Assembly: GCF_003609575.1 (NCBI RefSeq)
Contig: NZ_MBTA01000030.1
Location: 137,238 to 201,237, forward strand
Reading direction: 5' to 3'
DNA length: 64,000 bases
Source: Pelobium manganitolerans
GTDB lineage: Bacteria > Bacteroidota > Bacteroidia > Sphingobacteriales > Sphingobacteriaceae
Below, piece after piece: positions 51,826 through 60,800 of this stretch; the stretch's first letter is position 1; the number at the start of each line of letters is the position of its first letter. The notes under the pieces were generated by a model. That model was not told the DNA's origin. It worked only from the letters and a program-made list of their open reading frames with translations, and did not search any database. Both the position numbers and the translations under genes were made by a program.

Positions 51826-52914
51826 TTAGTTTTCTTTGTCTAGTTCATCAAAAGTCTCTCTTTCATTAGGGCCAAGTAGTGCGTATGCCTCTCCAGTTTC
51901 TCGCGCATCAGACAACAAATATCCCAGTGAGATATAATTTGGGTCTTGCCAGGCATAACGTGGCATTTCAATGGTTCTAAGACCGTCAAACGCGTCCAAC
52001 GGTGTATTTGAAAGTCTGCACTTATACCAAAACGTAGTATAATGTTGGTGTTTAGGCAAGGCTATTGGTATGAGCTGTAGATCAAATTCTTTTATTAGTC
52101 GCTCTACACGATCTTCCGCAGACGTAATTGAAAGGCTTTTGCCAAATGTCTCTTTCCACCAATTGTTGATTTCGAACTGCCACCAACGTGGATAGCTTTC
52201 GTGTAATATTCCAACATATTTAAATGAAGCGAGAAATTTTTCTTTCAGACTTTCCCAGTCTTTTGAAGCTAATTTATCAATACCTAGACGAATCGCTAAT
52301 AGGTCCTCATCTATGAGTGGGCCAGAATGCTGCATGAAATAATTGTTTAATAAGTAAATTATTTCATGAGGCGTTTCCAAACATTGAAGCTCAGTGTCCA
52401 ATATTTGGATATCATTATCTTGATCTTTTTGTTTTTTAATGATTGCCTCTGTCTCTTTATTCTTTCGAATCATTGAATAAGCATTGGCAAAGGAAATGAG
52501 CTCGTGTTTAGTTTGTTCAGTGTTTAACGTTTTTTCTTTTTTATAATTTTTATCGAACAAATCTTTGCTAGTTCTGTCAAAATAAGAGATGTAAAATTCT
52601 TCTGTACTACATAAAAAAATAGGGATGTCTCTTATCGAACCGGATTTAACACCGCTTCTTATACTTTGAGCAAGTTCGGCACCTGAATATTTAACTTCAC
52701 TATCTTCGTCATCGGAAAACTGTAATTTAAAATCGAGCAACAAACCATCGTATCTATCCAGCCCACCATCATCTATCAAATCATATTTTTGTTTATTCCA
52801 TGTCTGTGGTTGTTTGATTGTAAATTCTATTGTTTCTTTATCGTTTAAATTAGTAATAAGTCCTGCAGATCTTATTTCATTTTCATCATCAATGTAGAGG
52901 AATTTTAAAGCCAT
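51826..52914 (-). CDS. Receiver-domain protein with unknown C-terminal domain
   Basis: This 362-residue protein begins with a response-regulator receiver domain: acidic pair D9-D10 in FLYIDDENE, phosphoacceptor D61 in YDGLLLDFKL, S103/T104 in IFLCSTEE and K122 in FDKNYKKE, all in the right order. The receiver has an insertion (about 65-80) between D61 and the fourth helix. No DNA-binding domain follows. Residues of about 155-362 form an unknown alpha/beta or helical region with WKLKEK..., YPRWWQFEINNWWKETFG and MPRYAWQDPNYISLGYL. The gene begins 1 bp after the kinase gene, so the two are surely cognate. Confidence 0.75.
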   Translation of the reverse strand: MALKFLYIDDENEIRSAGLITNLNDKETIEFTIKQPQTWNKQKYDLIDDGGLDRYDGLLLDFKLQFSDDEDSEVKYSGAELAQSIRSGVKSGSIRDIPIFLCSTEEFYISYFDRTSKDLFDKNYKKEKTLNTEQTKHELISFANAYSMIRKNKETEAIIKKQKDQDNDIQILDTELQCLETPHEIIYLLNNYFMQHSGPLIDEDLLAIRLGIDKLASKDWESLKEKFLASFKYVGILHESYPRWWQFEINNWWKETFGKSLSITSAEDRVERLIKEFDLQLIPIALPKHQHYTTFWYKCRLSNTPLDAFDGLRTIEMPRYAWQDPNYISLGYLLSDARETGEAYALLGPNERETFDELDKEN

Positions 52915-52915
52915 A

Positions 52916-55108
52916 TTATTTTAGATTTTCTTTGTTCCCTAATGGTAACGTTACTATGAAAGCGGTTTTATAACCCGGATCAGCAGTTCCAAGGTTAATT
53001 AATCCATCCCTATTTCTTATTATTTGATTAAGTATATAAAGGCCTAATCCGGTACTGGTTCCAAAATCTTCTTTTCTTTCCGAAGAAGTTGTAAAAAAAG
53101 CATCGAAAATTCTGTCCTTATGTTTCGAAGATATGCCAATTCCATTATCCTGAACTTCTAATATAACTCTACTCTCATCTTGATTTTTATGAGCTTTGAT
53201 TAGAATTCTACCCTTTATGCCAGTTGTTTTCAGTATTGCTTTTTTTGCGTTGCTATATAGATTTTGCAAAATTGTATTCACTTCAGATGGATGTATCGAG
53301 TCAATGAGTAGGTCTTTGCCAACAAGCTCCATATCAAGGTGTATGTGTCTTCTTTTTAAATCATTTTCAATAATTTCTTTGAATACATCCAAAGACTTTC
53401 GAAGATTTATAGTTTGTAGCTCTCTAATAATGTTTTTAGAAATGGTTTCATCGAAGTATGAGGTGTATGCCAATAAGGAACCTAACGCCTCGCTAATATT
53501 TTCTAGATTTCTTGTTACAGAGATATCTAAATTATGTTTTAACGTGTCCTCAATGTAACCTAAGGTGGAGGGCACGATCTGTTTAATTTCATGAATGAAT
53601 TCGGCAATGGTAAGACCTACACCTGCCAACACACGCATCATTTCGAGTTCATTAATCGCCGACTTTGTAGTCTTAACAAATACTTTTGTGGATATGTCTA
53701 GTTTAATTGCTGCATCGCGCCTCTCGTCTTCCGTGGATTCTGGATTAGTTAATGTCTTTGTGGCATCTTTTATGTCTTGGACACTTTTATCTACAACATT
53801 TGTGGTGGGTGTTGGTGCTCGTTCAGGGTTAAGTGTTAGATATTCATCTGTTTTTCTAAACCATGAAATGAAATTTAAGAAGCCATTTTCTATTGCTGTT
53901 GAGACAAATTTTTGAAGTTCCCTAAAAGCTTCTCTTTCTATTAAACCCTCACGACCCGCTGATTCTTCGAATATTTTGCCATTTGGGTCTGTTAATTGAA
54001 CAAAACCTAATAAGTGATTATTGCCAAAAGGTATTCCATTTCCAATCCTTGATCTTGTATCCAAGGCTAGCCAATCGTTACCTGTATCCCCGTATTTTGG
54101 TACACGAAAGCCATTTCGATAAAGTTTAATCCCTCCATTTTTCTTTAGATGGTCTGTAATTATTTTTAATTCTGATTTAGTAATGCCGTAATAACTGTTT
54201 CTGTCACCGCCAATGTAATAGTAGGCTTTGAATGCAATCGACGCGCCTTTTAATACAGGATATGGTTCTTCTTCAGTATTGATTGAGTCGATTAAACTCG
54301 TACGCACACCATTCAATTTAAATTCCTTTGTGGTCAAGTTTACAATGCCTTTCCCATCAGGGTCTATAAATCCAGTAATTGTTGCTAAGGCTCGGTTAAG
54401 CATCATAACTCCTGGATCGGCCACTGAAGTCCAATTTATTTCGTTATCATCCTTTCGAAGGAAGTTAACTTCGAAACTTTCTGTTTTACTTTCTTCGACT
54501 ATATTATTATTGTTTTGGATGGACAAGTAACTGGGTTGAATTAGGTCTGCAACATATCTATAAACTCTTTTAATATCTGCATCACTCCACTTTTCGCGTA
54601 GCCTGTTGATATTAAGAGTGGTACCTATTTCTGAGTTATAGTCGACTTGAGTAGTAAGATTGTTTTGCACTGTACCTAATAGAATATCTGAAGTATATTT
54701 ATTCCAATGGATATCGAGTTCTAACGCCGGCGAATGTTCGGCTTTTGTATTAATTGTCAACTGTTCACCTAACCTTTGTGTGGAAAAACGTCCAATGCCC
54801 TTACGCCCTGCTTTCGGCCTCATAAATTTTTCTGATACCGAGTTATGGATTTTATCCGAGGTTGCTAAGCGCATAAAACCATCTATAAGCTGGCTTTTAG
54901 TCATCCCATTTCCATCATCCTTTATAATTAATTTTCCACCTGGTAGATGTGCATTTTCAAAATATAGATTTACGACGTTAGCGTCGGCATCATAAGCGTT
55001 TTTAATAAGCTCTGCTACTGCTGTTTCAGATTTCGCAACGAGCTCGAGGCCTAAGCGGTTTATAATCCCTGCATCTACTGTAAAGGCAATTTTTTCGGTG
55101 GTATCCAT
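52916..55108 (-). CDS. Soluble histidine kinase with two GHKL ATPase domains
   Basis: This 730-residue protein without membrane helices carries an N-terminal Hsp90/MORC-type ATPase: E33-x3-N37 (AELIKNAYDADA), G1 box DDGNGM (64-69), GRKGIGRFS (101-109). A middle region with RLREKW, RNGFRVPKYGDTGNDWLALD and NHLLGFVQLTDPNGK resembles a GHKL S5/transducer domain. A histidine-kinase core follows: H506 in EFIHEIKQ, then a second ATPase domain with N box NLYSNAKKAI, G1 DNGIGI and G2 STGLGLYI. The first ATPase could act as an ATP-gated clamp on DNA, switching the kinase. It is the first gene of the trio. Confidence 0.8.
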   Translation of the reverse strand: MDTTEKIAFTVDAGIINRLGLELVAKSETAVAELIKNAYDADANVVNLYFENAHLPGGKLIIKDDGNGMTKSQLIDGFMRLATSDKIHNSVSEKFMRPKAGRKGIGRFSTQRLGEQLTINTKAEHSPALELDIHWNKYTSDILLGTVQNNLTTQVDYNSEIGTTLNINRLREKWSDADIKRVYRYVADLIQPSYLSIQNNNNIVEESKTESFEVNFLRKDDNEINWTSVADPGVMMLNRALATITGFIDPDGKGIVNLTTKEFKLNGVRTSLIDSINTEEEPYPVLKGASIAFKAYYYIGGDRNSYYGITKSELKIITDHLKKNGGIKLYRNGFRVPKYGDTGNDWLALDTRSRIGNGIPFGNNHLLGFVQLTDPNGKIFEESAGREGLIEREAFRELQKFVSTAIENGFLNFISWFRKTDEYLTLNPERAPTPTTNVVDKSVQDIKDATKTLTNPESTEDERRDAAIKLDISTKVFVKTTKSAINELEMMRVLAGVGLTIAEFIHEIKQIVPSTLGYIEDTLKHNLDISVTRNLENISEALGSLLAYTSYFDETISKNIIRELQTINLRKSLDVFKEIIENDLKRRHIHLDMELVGKDLLIDSIHPSEVNTILQNLYSNAKKAILKTTGIKGRILIKAHKNQDESRVILEVQDNGIGISSKHKDRIFDAFFTTSSERKEDFGTSTGLGLYILNQIIRNRDGLINLGTADPGYKTAFIVTLPLGNKENLK

Positions 55109-55560
55109 GAATTTGCGTTAAATTCTTTCTAAAGATGTAAGTCTAGGTTTTTTAAATTTCGGTTAATTTTATTTATATCATACATGTAAGCTTCCCTTTT
55201 TACTCCAGAATTTACTTAAATTTAAACATTAAGTCGGATTTTAATTCTAAAGGAAACTGCTACGTCTAAATTCTTCGCCGGTTAGTTTCAAATATAAGCT
55301 TTCGTGATAAGTTTTAATAGGATAACGCAAAGTGAAAGAAAATTTTTCGGCGCTTGGATGACAAGCTATTTTTGCATTGCTCAATAAAATCCGCACAGGT
55401 TTATAATGATAGGGACAGAGTAAATTAAAAATATAAAATAGTAAAATGTGGCTTGGACACTGCAAAACACTGTAGGTACACACTCCCCCTTCATCTTACC
55501 CCCACCATCCCCCAAAAACTTTCCTATCTTTACACTCCTAAACCCCAAACAACCAGTCAA
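55109..55560. other. Intergenic region upstream of the kinase operon
   Basis: It must contain the minus-strand promoter of the kinase operon and the + strand promoter of the small membrane protein. A minus-strand frame at 55247-55483 (78 codons) shows no family resemblance and is not called. The last 60 bases are C-rich (CCCCCACCATCCCCC), a composition change right before the small gene. Confidence 0.35.
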
Positions 55561-55731
55561 ATGCCTATAAAAAGAACCCATTATCAAAAAACGGAAAGAA
55601 CCCTAAGGTTATACTTGTCTAGCTTTATTACCATGATTACTGGTGAAAGAACCATTTACAGTTGGCGGTATATCGGGCTTGTATTCTTAATTCTTTTTGT
55701 TTTAATCTATTTAGCGCAGTTTGCGGTTTGA
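55561..55731 (+). CDS. Small single-helix membrane protein
   Basis: The 56-residue product starts at ATG 55561 (the open frame extends upstream to 55453, but that part is C-rich and unlike coding sequence). It has a basic N-terminus (MPIKRTHYQKTERTLRLYL), an amphipathic stretch, and one membrane helix at the C-terminus (YIGLVFLILFVLIYLAQFAV). A TATCTTTA box about 25 bp upstream may be a weak promoter. The function is unknown. Small membrane proteins in defence islands can be toxins, but nothing here shows it. Confidence 0.45.
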   Translation: MPIKRTHYQKTERTLRLYLSSFITMITGERTIYSWRYIGLVFLILFVLIYLAQFAV

Positions 55732-55809
55732 TACTGCTAAGGGAAAAAATTTTATTGGACTTGTTTTCACAGGTTCTAATGCCATATTCAGTCAAATTCA
55801 GAACCGAAA

Positions 55810-56052
55810 TTAATCTTTAACAAGGGGTGTTCGCGGAAAAAAATCCTTTGGACTACAATCAAAATCTTCTGCTAGTTTATTTAACTGATCGTATGAATAC
55901 ATACTCGCCGATTTCGAACTTTCAATTTGGCCGATATAGCCATCGGATACATCCAAAATCATTGCGACGTATGTCTGAGACTTGTTTAGCTCTTTTCTAA
56001 TCTTTCTTACATTGTTGACTATTTCCAGTTCAAACTTTGATTTCAGCGCCAT
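55810..56052 (-). CDS. XRE-family regulator
   Basis: This 80-residue helix-turn-helix protein starts at 56052 (MALKSKFELEIVNNVRKI), 11 codons inside the longest frame. The HTH is IRKELNKSQTYVAMILDVSDGYIGQIESSKSASMYSYDQLNKLAEDF (in parts). A perfect 20-bp palindrome lies 32 bp upstream and is the obvious operator. The gene is divergent from the ncRNA to its right, so one operator can control both. It could be the regulator of the neighbouring ncRNA or of the small membrane protein. Confidence 0.8.
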   Translation of the reverse strand: MALKSKFELEIVNNVRKIRKELNKSQTYVAMILDVSDGYIGQIESSKSASMYSYDQLNKLAEDFDCSPKDFFPRTPLVKD

Positions 56053-56084
56053 TCTTGAAAGGAGCTGAAAAAAAATAAATACCA

Positions 56085-56104
56085 TTCTTAGTTATAACTA
56101 AGAA
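56085..56104. promoter_or_regulatory. Perfect 20-bp palindromic operator
   Basis: TTCTTAGTTATAACTAAGAA is its own reverse complement over all 20 bases. It lies 32 bp before the XRE start (minus strand) and ends 6 bp before a + strand -7 element, covering the -33 position of that promoter. An XRE dimer bound here would block rightward transcription and regulate its own gene. Confidence 0.7.
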
Positions 56105-56110
56105 AATATT

Positions 56111-56118
56111 TATATTTG
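56111..56118 (+). promoter_or_regulatory. -7 element of the ncRNA promoter
   Basis: TATATTTG matches TAnnTTTG. TTAG at 56088-56091, inside the palindrome, sits 19 nt upstream as a possible -33. Transcription would begin near 56125 and run to the right, into the structured region. Confidence 0.55.
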
Positions 56119-56124
56119 AATTAT

Positions 56125-56460
56125 ATGTGTCTGCGATAAAAAGCAGATTTTAAAGGTGTTAACAAGAGTCTCGGCTACCAAATTCTGACATAAATAGCCA
56201 ACGGGACAATAGACTAATGCCTATAGTGATATTTGCTTACTTTTGTAAGTACTATAGCACTATGGGCTCTATTGTAATTCCGTTGGCAAGGTCGTCAGAA
56301 GCCTGGTAGTTCGGTTGATAGAGCCCGCTATAGTTCTACTCTCCTAAAGGACTCGTTACTTTATTAGAATAGAGAGTATGGGTAAAGCCACCGTACAACA
56401 GTTATCAGTTCCACCCGCAAAAGCCTTTTGTTTTTACAGAAAGAGGGCAGGGCTTTTTCC
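56125..56460 (+). ncRNA. Candidate structured ncRNA of about 335 nt
   Basis: Five hairpins follow in a row. Hairpin A: GTCTC+GGCTA (56168-56177) with TAGCC/GGGAC (56195-56207). B: CTATAGT (56221-56227) with ACTATAG (56251-56257), inner stem CTTAC/GTAAG. C: GGGCTCTAT (56264-56272) with ATAGAGCCC (56318-56326), extended by ACTAT. D: TACTCTC (56337-56343) with GAGAGTA (56372-56378), inner CTAA/TTAG. E: GGGT (56380-56383) with ACCC (56413-56416). Then AAAAGCC/GGCTTTT (56419-56457) with a T run as terminator. No open frame of note overlaps. ACTATAG can also pair with CTATAGT at 56328-56334, so B and C compete, as in a switch. Confidence 0.6.
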
Positions 56461-56533
56461 AAAGAACGGTGGGCGTGTGTCTCCAAAGATTTTATTCAAG
56501 AACATCATCAAATCTCCGGTATAGGGTGCGCGG

Positions 56534-56577
56534 CAACCGCCGGTATCAGTAATAGTGTTAACAATTCCCGGCGGTTG
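56534..56577 (+). terminator. Strong hairpin right of the ncRNA
   Basis: CAACCGCCGG (56534-56543) and CCGGCGGTTG (56568-56577) form a perfect 10-bp GC-rich stem with a 24-nt loop, followed by TTCTTTCC. It may be a second terminator or a mobile-element end. Confidence 0.5.
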
Positions 56578-57221
56578 TTCTTTCCTTAGCGTTACGCCAC
56601 TATTCAGTGAGCGCGAAAGCTAATAAATCTTAAATCCCACCAATCCCATGAAGCAAAAAAGACCTGCTATAGCCACTGCTTTGGCTTTTTTTAGGCGTTG
56701 GCACAAAAAATATGAAGCCCATAAGCACCGCCGGGACCTCGCGCAAAGGCGCTTGTTGCGCTGGCGTTACCTCCGCGGTCTGCGCCTTGGACTGCAACGC
56801 TACTACCTTTTTTTCCCACTACATAAAATGGAAAAACAATTAAAAAAAGAACGAAGGCAGTTAAATGAAACAATGGGCCGGTACAATTTCCAATACAAAC
56901 AAAAAAACACCAGACAACATGAGCCCAACTGATCAACCTCACCAATCAAATCCACATAATACTATGACCGCAATATCAAAAAACGTTCAGTTCATAAATA
57001 AAGAGGAACTCCAAATAAAAGACCGTACCCCTCAGCGCACGCCCCCTCCGTTCCCTGCCAATTCCGCCTTGGCGGTTGCGTTAGCATTTAAGAACTTCTT
57101 GCACTGCCCTTGTAGCAACCGGCGCAGCGGAGAGTTTTTGGATACTTTTTGCGGAAAAAAGTATCTAGGCCTACGCGGCTATGAGCGGAAAAATAAAAAT
57201 GAGAGCCAAACATACCGTAAA
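56578..57221. other. GC-rich, probably non-coding patch left of the TlpA gene
   Basis: The patch contains a + frame (56648-56932, 94 codons, very Arg/Lys-rich) and a minus frame (56691-56945), neither resembling a known protein. A long frame continuing into the TlpA gene from 56865 is open but its residues look non-coding (RTPQRTPPPFPANSALAV). GATACTTTTT / AAAAAGTATC (57141-57165) forms a 10-bp hairpin. Sequences of this composition recur as decayed repeats in Sphingobacteriaceae (from memory), so I treat it as a repeat patch. Confidence 0.4.
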
Positions 57222-57749
57222 GTGGCTATCGTTATAATATTAAATGTTTTTATCACGTTATCCGCTTTCAGCCAAACAGCAATAAACCTAAACGACACCG
57301 TTCCAAACATCCCCTTTCACCACCTGCTAAACTATTCCGATAGCAACGCCAAGCTCAACGACTTCCGCGGTAAAATGGTGATACTCGATTTTTGGGCCAC
57401 TTGGTGCAAATCCTGTCTCAACCACTTGCCCGACGCAGAGCAGCTCCAAAAAACCTTTGGCAATAAAATCCAGTTCATCTTGGTCAACAGCTATTCCGTC
57501 CGCGAAACGCCCGAACATGTAGGCGCTTTTCTTAAGAATTGGGAAAAAAGCCATATCAAGCTGAGTGTTCCAATCGCTCGAGGGGACACCGTCACCAGAA
57601 AAATATTCCCTAGGATGTTTCTGCCACATTACGTTTGGATAGATCAGAACGGCATCTACCGCGCCGCCACATCGCATCATGAAGTTACCGAAGAGAATGT
57701 CCGCAATGCCATTGAAGGAAACTATCCCACGATATTTAAAAAACAATAA
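57222..57749 (+). CDS. TlpA-like periplasmic thioredoxin
   Basis: This 175-residue thioredoxin-fold protein, started at GTG 57222, gives a signal peptide VAIVIILNVFITLSAFSQ. The frame is open further up but without a credible start. The active site WATWCKSC (ILDFWATWCKSCLNHLP) holds CxxC in TlpA/ResA style, with F-R-G-K-M-V before it. The C-terminus HEVTEENVRNAIEG is usual. TlpA-like proteins are often found next to SusC/SusD pairs in Bacteroidota and reduce disulfides in secreted or surface proteins. It is 78 bp before the SusC gene. Confidence 0.75.
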   Translation: MAIVIILNVFITLSAFSQTAINLNDTVPNIPFHHLLNYSDSNAKLNDFRGKMVILDFWATWCKSCLNHLPDAEQLQKTFGNKIQFILVNSYSVRETPEHVGAFLKNWEKSHIKLSVPIARGDTVTRKIFPRMFLPHYVWIDQNGIYRAATSHHEVTEENVRNAIEGNYPTIFKKQ

Positions 57750-57750
57750 A

Positions 57751-57826
57751 CCCTAACCACCTAACAAACCAAAAAACGAACACCTAACAAACTAACCATC
57801 GAACCACCTAACAAACTAATCCTCGA
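57751..57826 (+). repeat. G-poor CTAAC repeat leader upstream of the SusC gene
   Basis: An array of CCTAACAAACTAA/CCACCTAACAA units runs from the TlpA stop to within a base of the SusC start. The 16-mer at 57752-57767 is identical to the hemJ leader (27742-27757). The + strand has almost no G. Confidence 0.6.
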
Positions 57827-57827
57827 T

Positions 57828-60800
57828 ATGAAAAAAAACTTATCAATTTTAATCTTACTTCTCGGGAGTGTCGCCGGACAACAGCTTCGGGCGCAGCAGA
57901 CGCTCAGCGGTGTACTCAGTGATGCCGGTACCGGCCAGCCCGTTGCCGGAGCATATCTCACCGCCGTCAACAACAAGAGCCGGGCAATTACCAATGCCAA
58001 AGGCGAATTTTCGTTAGCACTACGTTTACTGCCCGATACCGTCAAGGTGCTGGCGCTGGGCTACAAAGGGCAAACCCATGTTGTCAAAAACACCAATCAA
58101 TTACGCATTTCGCTACAACCGGACGAAATGCTCTTGCAGGAAGTAGTTATCAGCACCGGCTATCAGCAGTTAAAGCCCAGCGAACAAAACGGGGCGATAA
58201 CAAGCATCAGCAAACAGCAACTCGGCCAACAGACCTCAACCAACATCCTGCAAAGATTAGAAAGCATCAGCCCCGGCCTCACAGTCGCTCGCAACAAGGC
58301 AGAAAACCCCCAGAATAATACCGGCATACGCATCCGGGGTTTAGGGACCATCAACGGTTCTTTAGACCCCTTGATTGTAGTCGACGGTTTTATTTATGAG
58401 GGAAATATTGATAACATTAACCCCAACGATGTGGAGTCCGTAAACATTCTAAAAGATGCTTCCGCCAGCAGCATTTGGGGCGCTAGGGCAGGCAACGGCG
58501 TAATTGTAATTACTACACGCAAAGGTACTTACCGCCAGCCGCTCCGCATGGGCTTTAATACCAATGTCACCACCTCGGGTAAACCCAACCTTATGGAACT
58601 GCCGGACATGGGCACAGCATCTTTTATTGATTTCGAAAAGCAGCTTTTTGAAAGCGGCTACTTCAACAGCCAGATCACCGGAAGCCCATACCTTGCGCTC
58701 ACCCCTGCGGTTAAAGTTTTTTATCAGCGACAGCAGAACCAAATTACCGCAGCCGATTCCGCAAAGCTCATCAACCTTTATCTAAATTCAGACCGCAGGA
58801 GCCAGGCGTTATCCCATTATTATAGCCCCGCGCTTACCGTACAGAACAATTTTAGCCTCAGCGGCGGAAGCGAACAGACAAAATATCTTTTCTCTGCCGC
58901 CTACGACCAAACCCGTGGCAACCTCTATGAACAGAACAGCCGCATCAGCCTGCGCAGCGATCTTGCTTTCCGTCTGTTTCCTAAGCTGGAGCTAAATACC
59001 GGAGTGATTTTTACCGGTGCCAATTCGCAGTCAGGCCGGGACACTTATACCGCAACACGCTATGGCTCGCGCCTCACGGCTTATCTTCCCATATTTGACG
59101 CCCAAGGCAATGAGCTTCCGGCAGAATCGGAATACAGCAGGGCATACCTAAATGCTAACGCAGACCCGCGGCTGCTGGACTGGGCTTATTATCCCTTGCA
59201 AGATTACAAACACCGCGATCTTAGCACAAAAAGGCAGGAGCTTTACGCCACAGCAGCTTTAGCTTACCGTCCTTTAAACTGGCTAAAAGCAACCCTTTCC
59301 ATGCAGTACCAAAACCAGCAGAGTAAAAACGAAAATGCTTTTGATGCAGAAAGCTACTACGCCCGTAGCCTAGTTAATTCCTACACACAGGTAAGTGCAG
59401 GCAATATCTCCTACGTGATACCGCCCGGAGGCGTGCTAAACCTCAATAATAGCGAGGTGAATTCTTATACTGGCCGTTTTCAATTAGATGGCAATTGGCA
59501 GAAAAACGACCATGAGCTGAGCGGGATTGCCGGTGCCGAATTAAGGCAGGCACAAGCAGAGGGCAGCGGGCAATATTACTACGGCTATCAGTCGGATCCG
59601 CTTAACTATACCGCTGTCGATTATGTCAACACCTATCCGCATTACCTTAACGGAAATGATGGTAATCCCACTGCTGCGCCAAGGCTGTCCAGCACAGTCA
59701 ACCGTTTTGTGTCGCTCTATGCAAATGCGGCATATAGTTACCGCAAAACTTATACGTTCAATGCCAGCATCCGCCGTGATGCTTCTAATACTTTCGGCCT
59801 AAGCACAAATGACCGCTGGACGCCTTTATGGTCTGCCGGGGCAGGCTACACCATCAGCAACGCCAGCTTTTTTAAAGTAAAGGCCATAGATTTTCTAAAG
59901 CTGAGCATCACCGCGGGCTACAGCGGAAATGTGGATTTAAGCCGAACTGCCTTAGCGGTAGCAAATGCCGGCACATATAGCGTCAGTGGCCTGCCCTTCA
60001 TCCGCGTGACACAGATCAACAACCCCGAACTGCGATGGGAGAAAATCAGACAGATCAATTACTCCTTAGATTTTGCAGTATTAAACCGCAGGCTAAGCGG
60101 TAATATTAGTTACTATGTTAAAACAGGCAAAGACCTGTACGGCGAAACGCAATACGATTATACCGCATGGGGTCGTTCCGCAGAAATTACCACAAACATA
60201 GCTTCCATGCAGGGCAGGGGCTGGGACATCAGCCTGCAGTCCAACAACCTAACAGGCAAGCTCTCATGGCAAACCCAGCTTCTGCTCAATTACAACACCA
60301 ATAAAGTAACGGATTATTTTTCCCCGGCAGCTTCGCGTTATTCCAGCCTCCTGTCTTCCGGTACCTCTATTTATCCGGTAGTCGGCTATCCACTCTACGC
60401 GGTGGGGGCGTACCGCTATGCGGGGCTTAACAGCCAAGGACAAGCCCAGGGCTTCCTCAACGGTCAGCCCAGTACAGATTATGACCAGCTTTACAATACA
60501 TTGGACACCGAAGGGCTAAAAAGCAATATCATCCGCTATTTCGGTTCTGCCGAACCTTTATATAATGGATCTCTAATCAATACTTTCGGCTATAAAAATT
60601 TAAGCCTGTCATTCAATATCGGTTACCGCTTCAATTATTACCTGCAAAAGAATACCGTCAACTACCAAAGCTTGGTAAGCTTAGGCATAGGGCACAGCGA
60701 TTATGACCGGAGATGGCAGAAGCCGGGAGACGAAAACTTTACCGACATCCCTGCGCTAACATTTCCCCTCAGCTCCCAATCCAACGCATTTTACGCGACC

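Noticed and set aside
55247-55483. Minus-strand 78-codon frame upstream of the kinase gene
   Set aside because: No family resemblance or start context; the composition is like spacer. It may be a shadow or debris.
56125-56460. Retron, tmRNA or RNase P RNA
   Set aside because: No reverse transcriptase gene lies nearby; no tag peptide or 3' tRNA-like end; none of the conserved RNase P RNA strings (for example GAGGAAAGTCC) are present.
43758-56600. Complete prophage or insertion sequence
   Set aside because: No transposase, integrase, capsid or portal gene is visible; only a mobilisation fragment and a tRNA scar remain.
56648-56932. 94-codon Arg-rich + frame
   Set aside because: Composition is extreme, the minus strand is also open, no family pattern is seen, and the surrounding sequence looks like a repeat. 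Treated as non-coding.
56865-57221. In-frame 119-codon extension of the TlpA gene
   Set aside because: The residues (RTPQRTPPPFPANSALAV and so on) look non-coding and would place a signal peptide 120 residues inside the protein.
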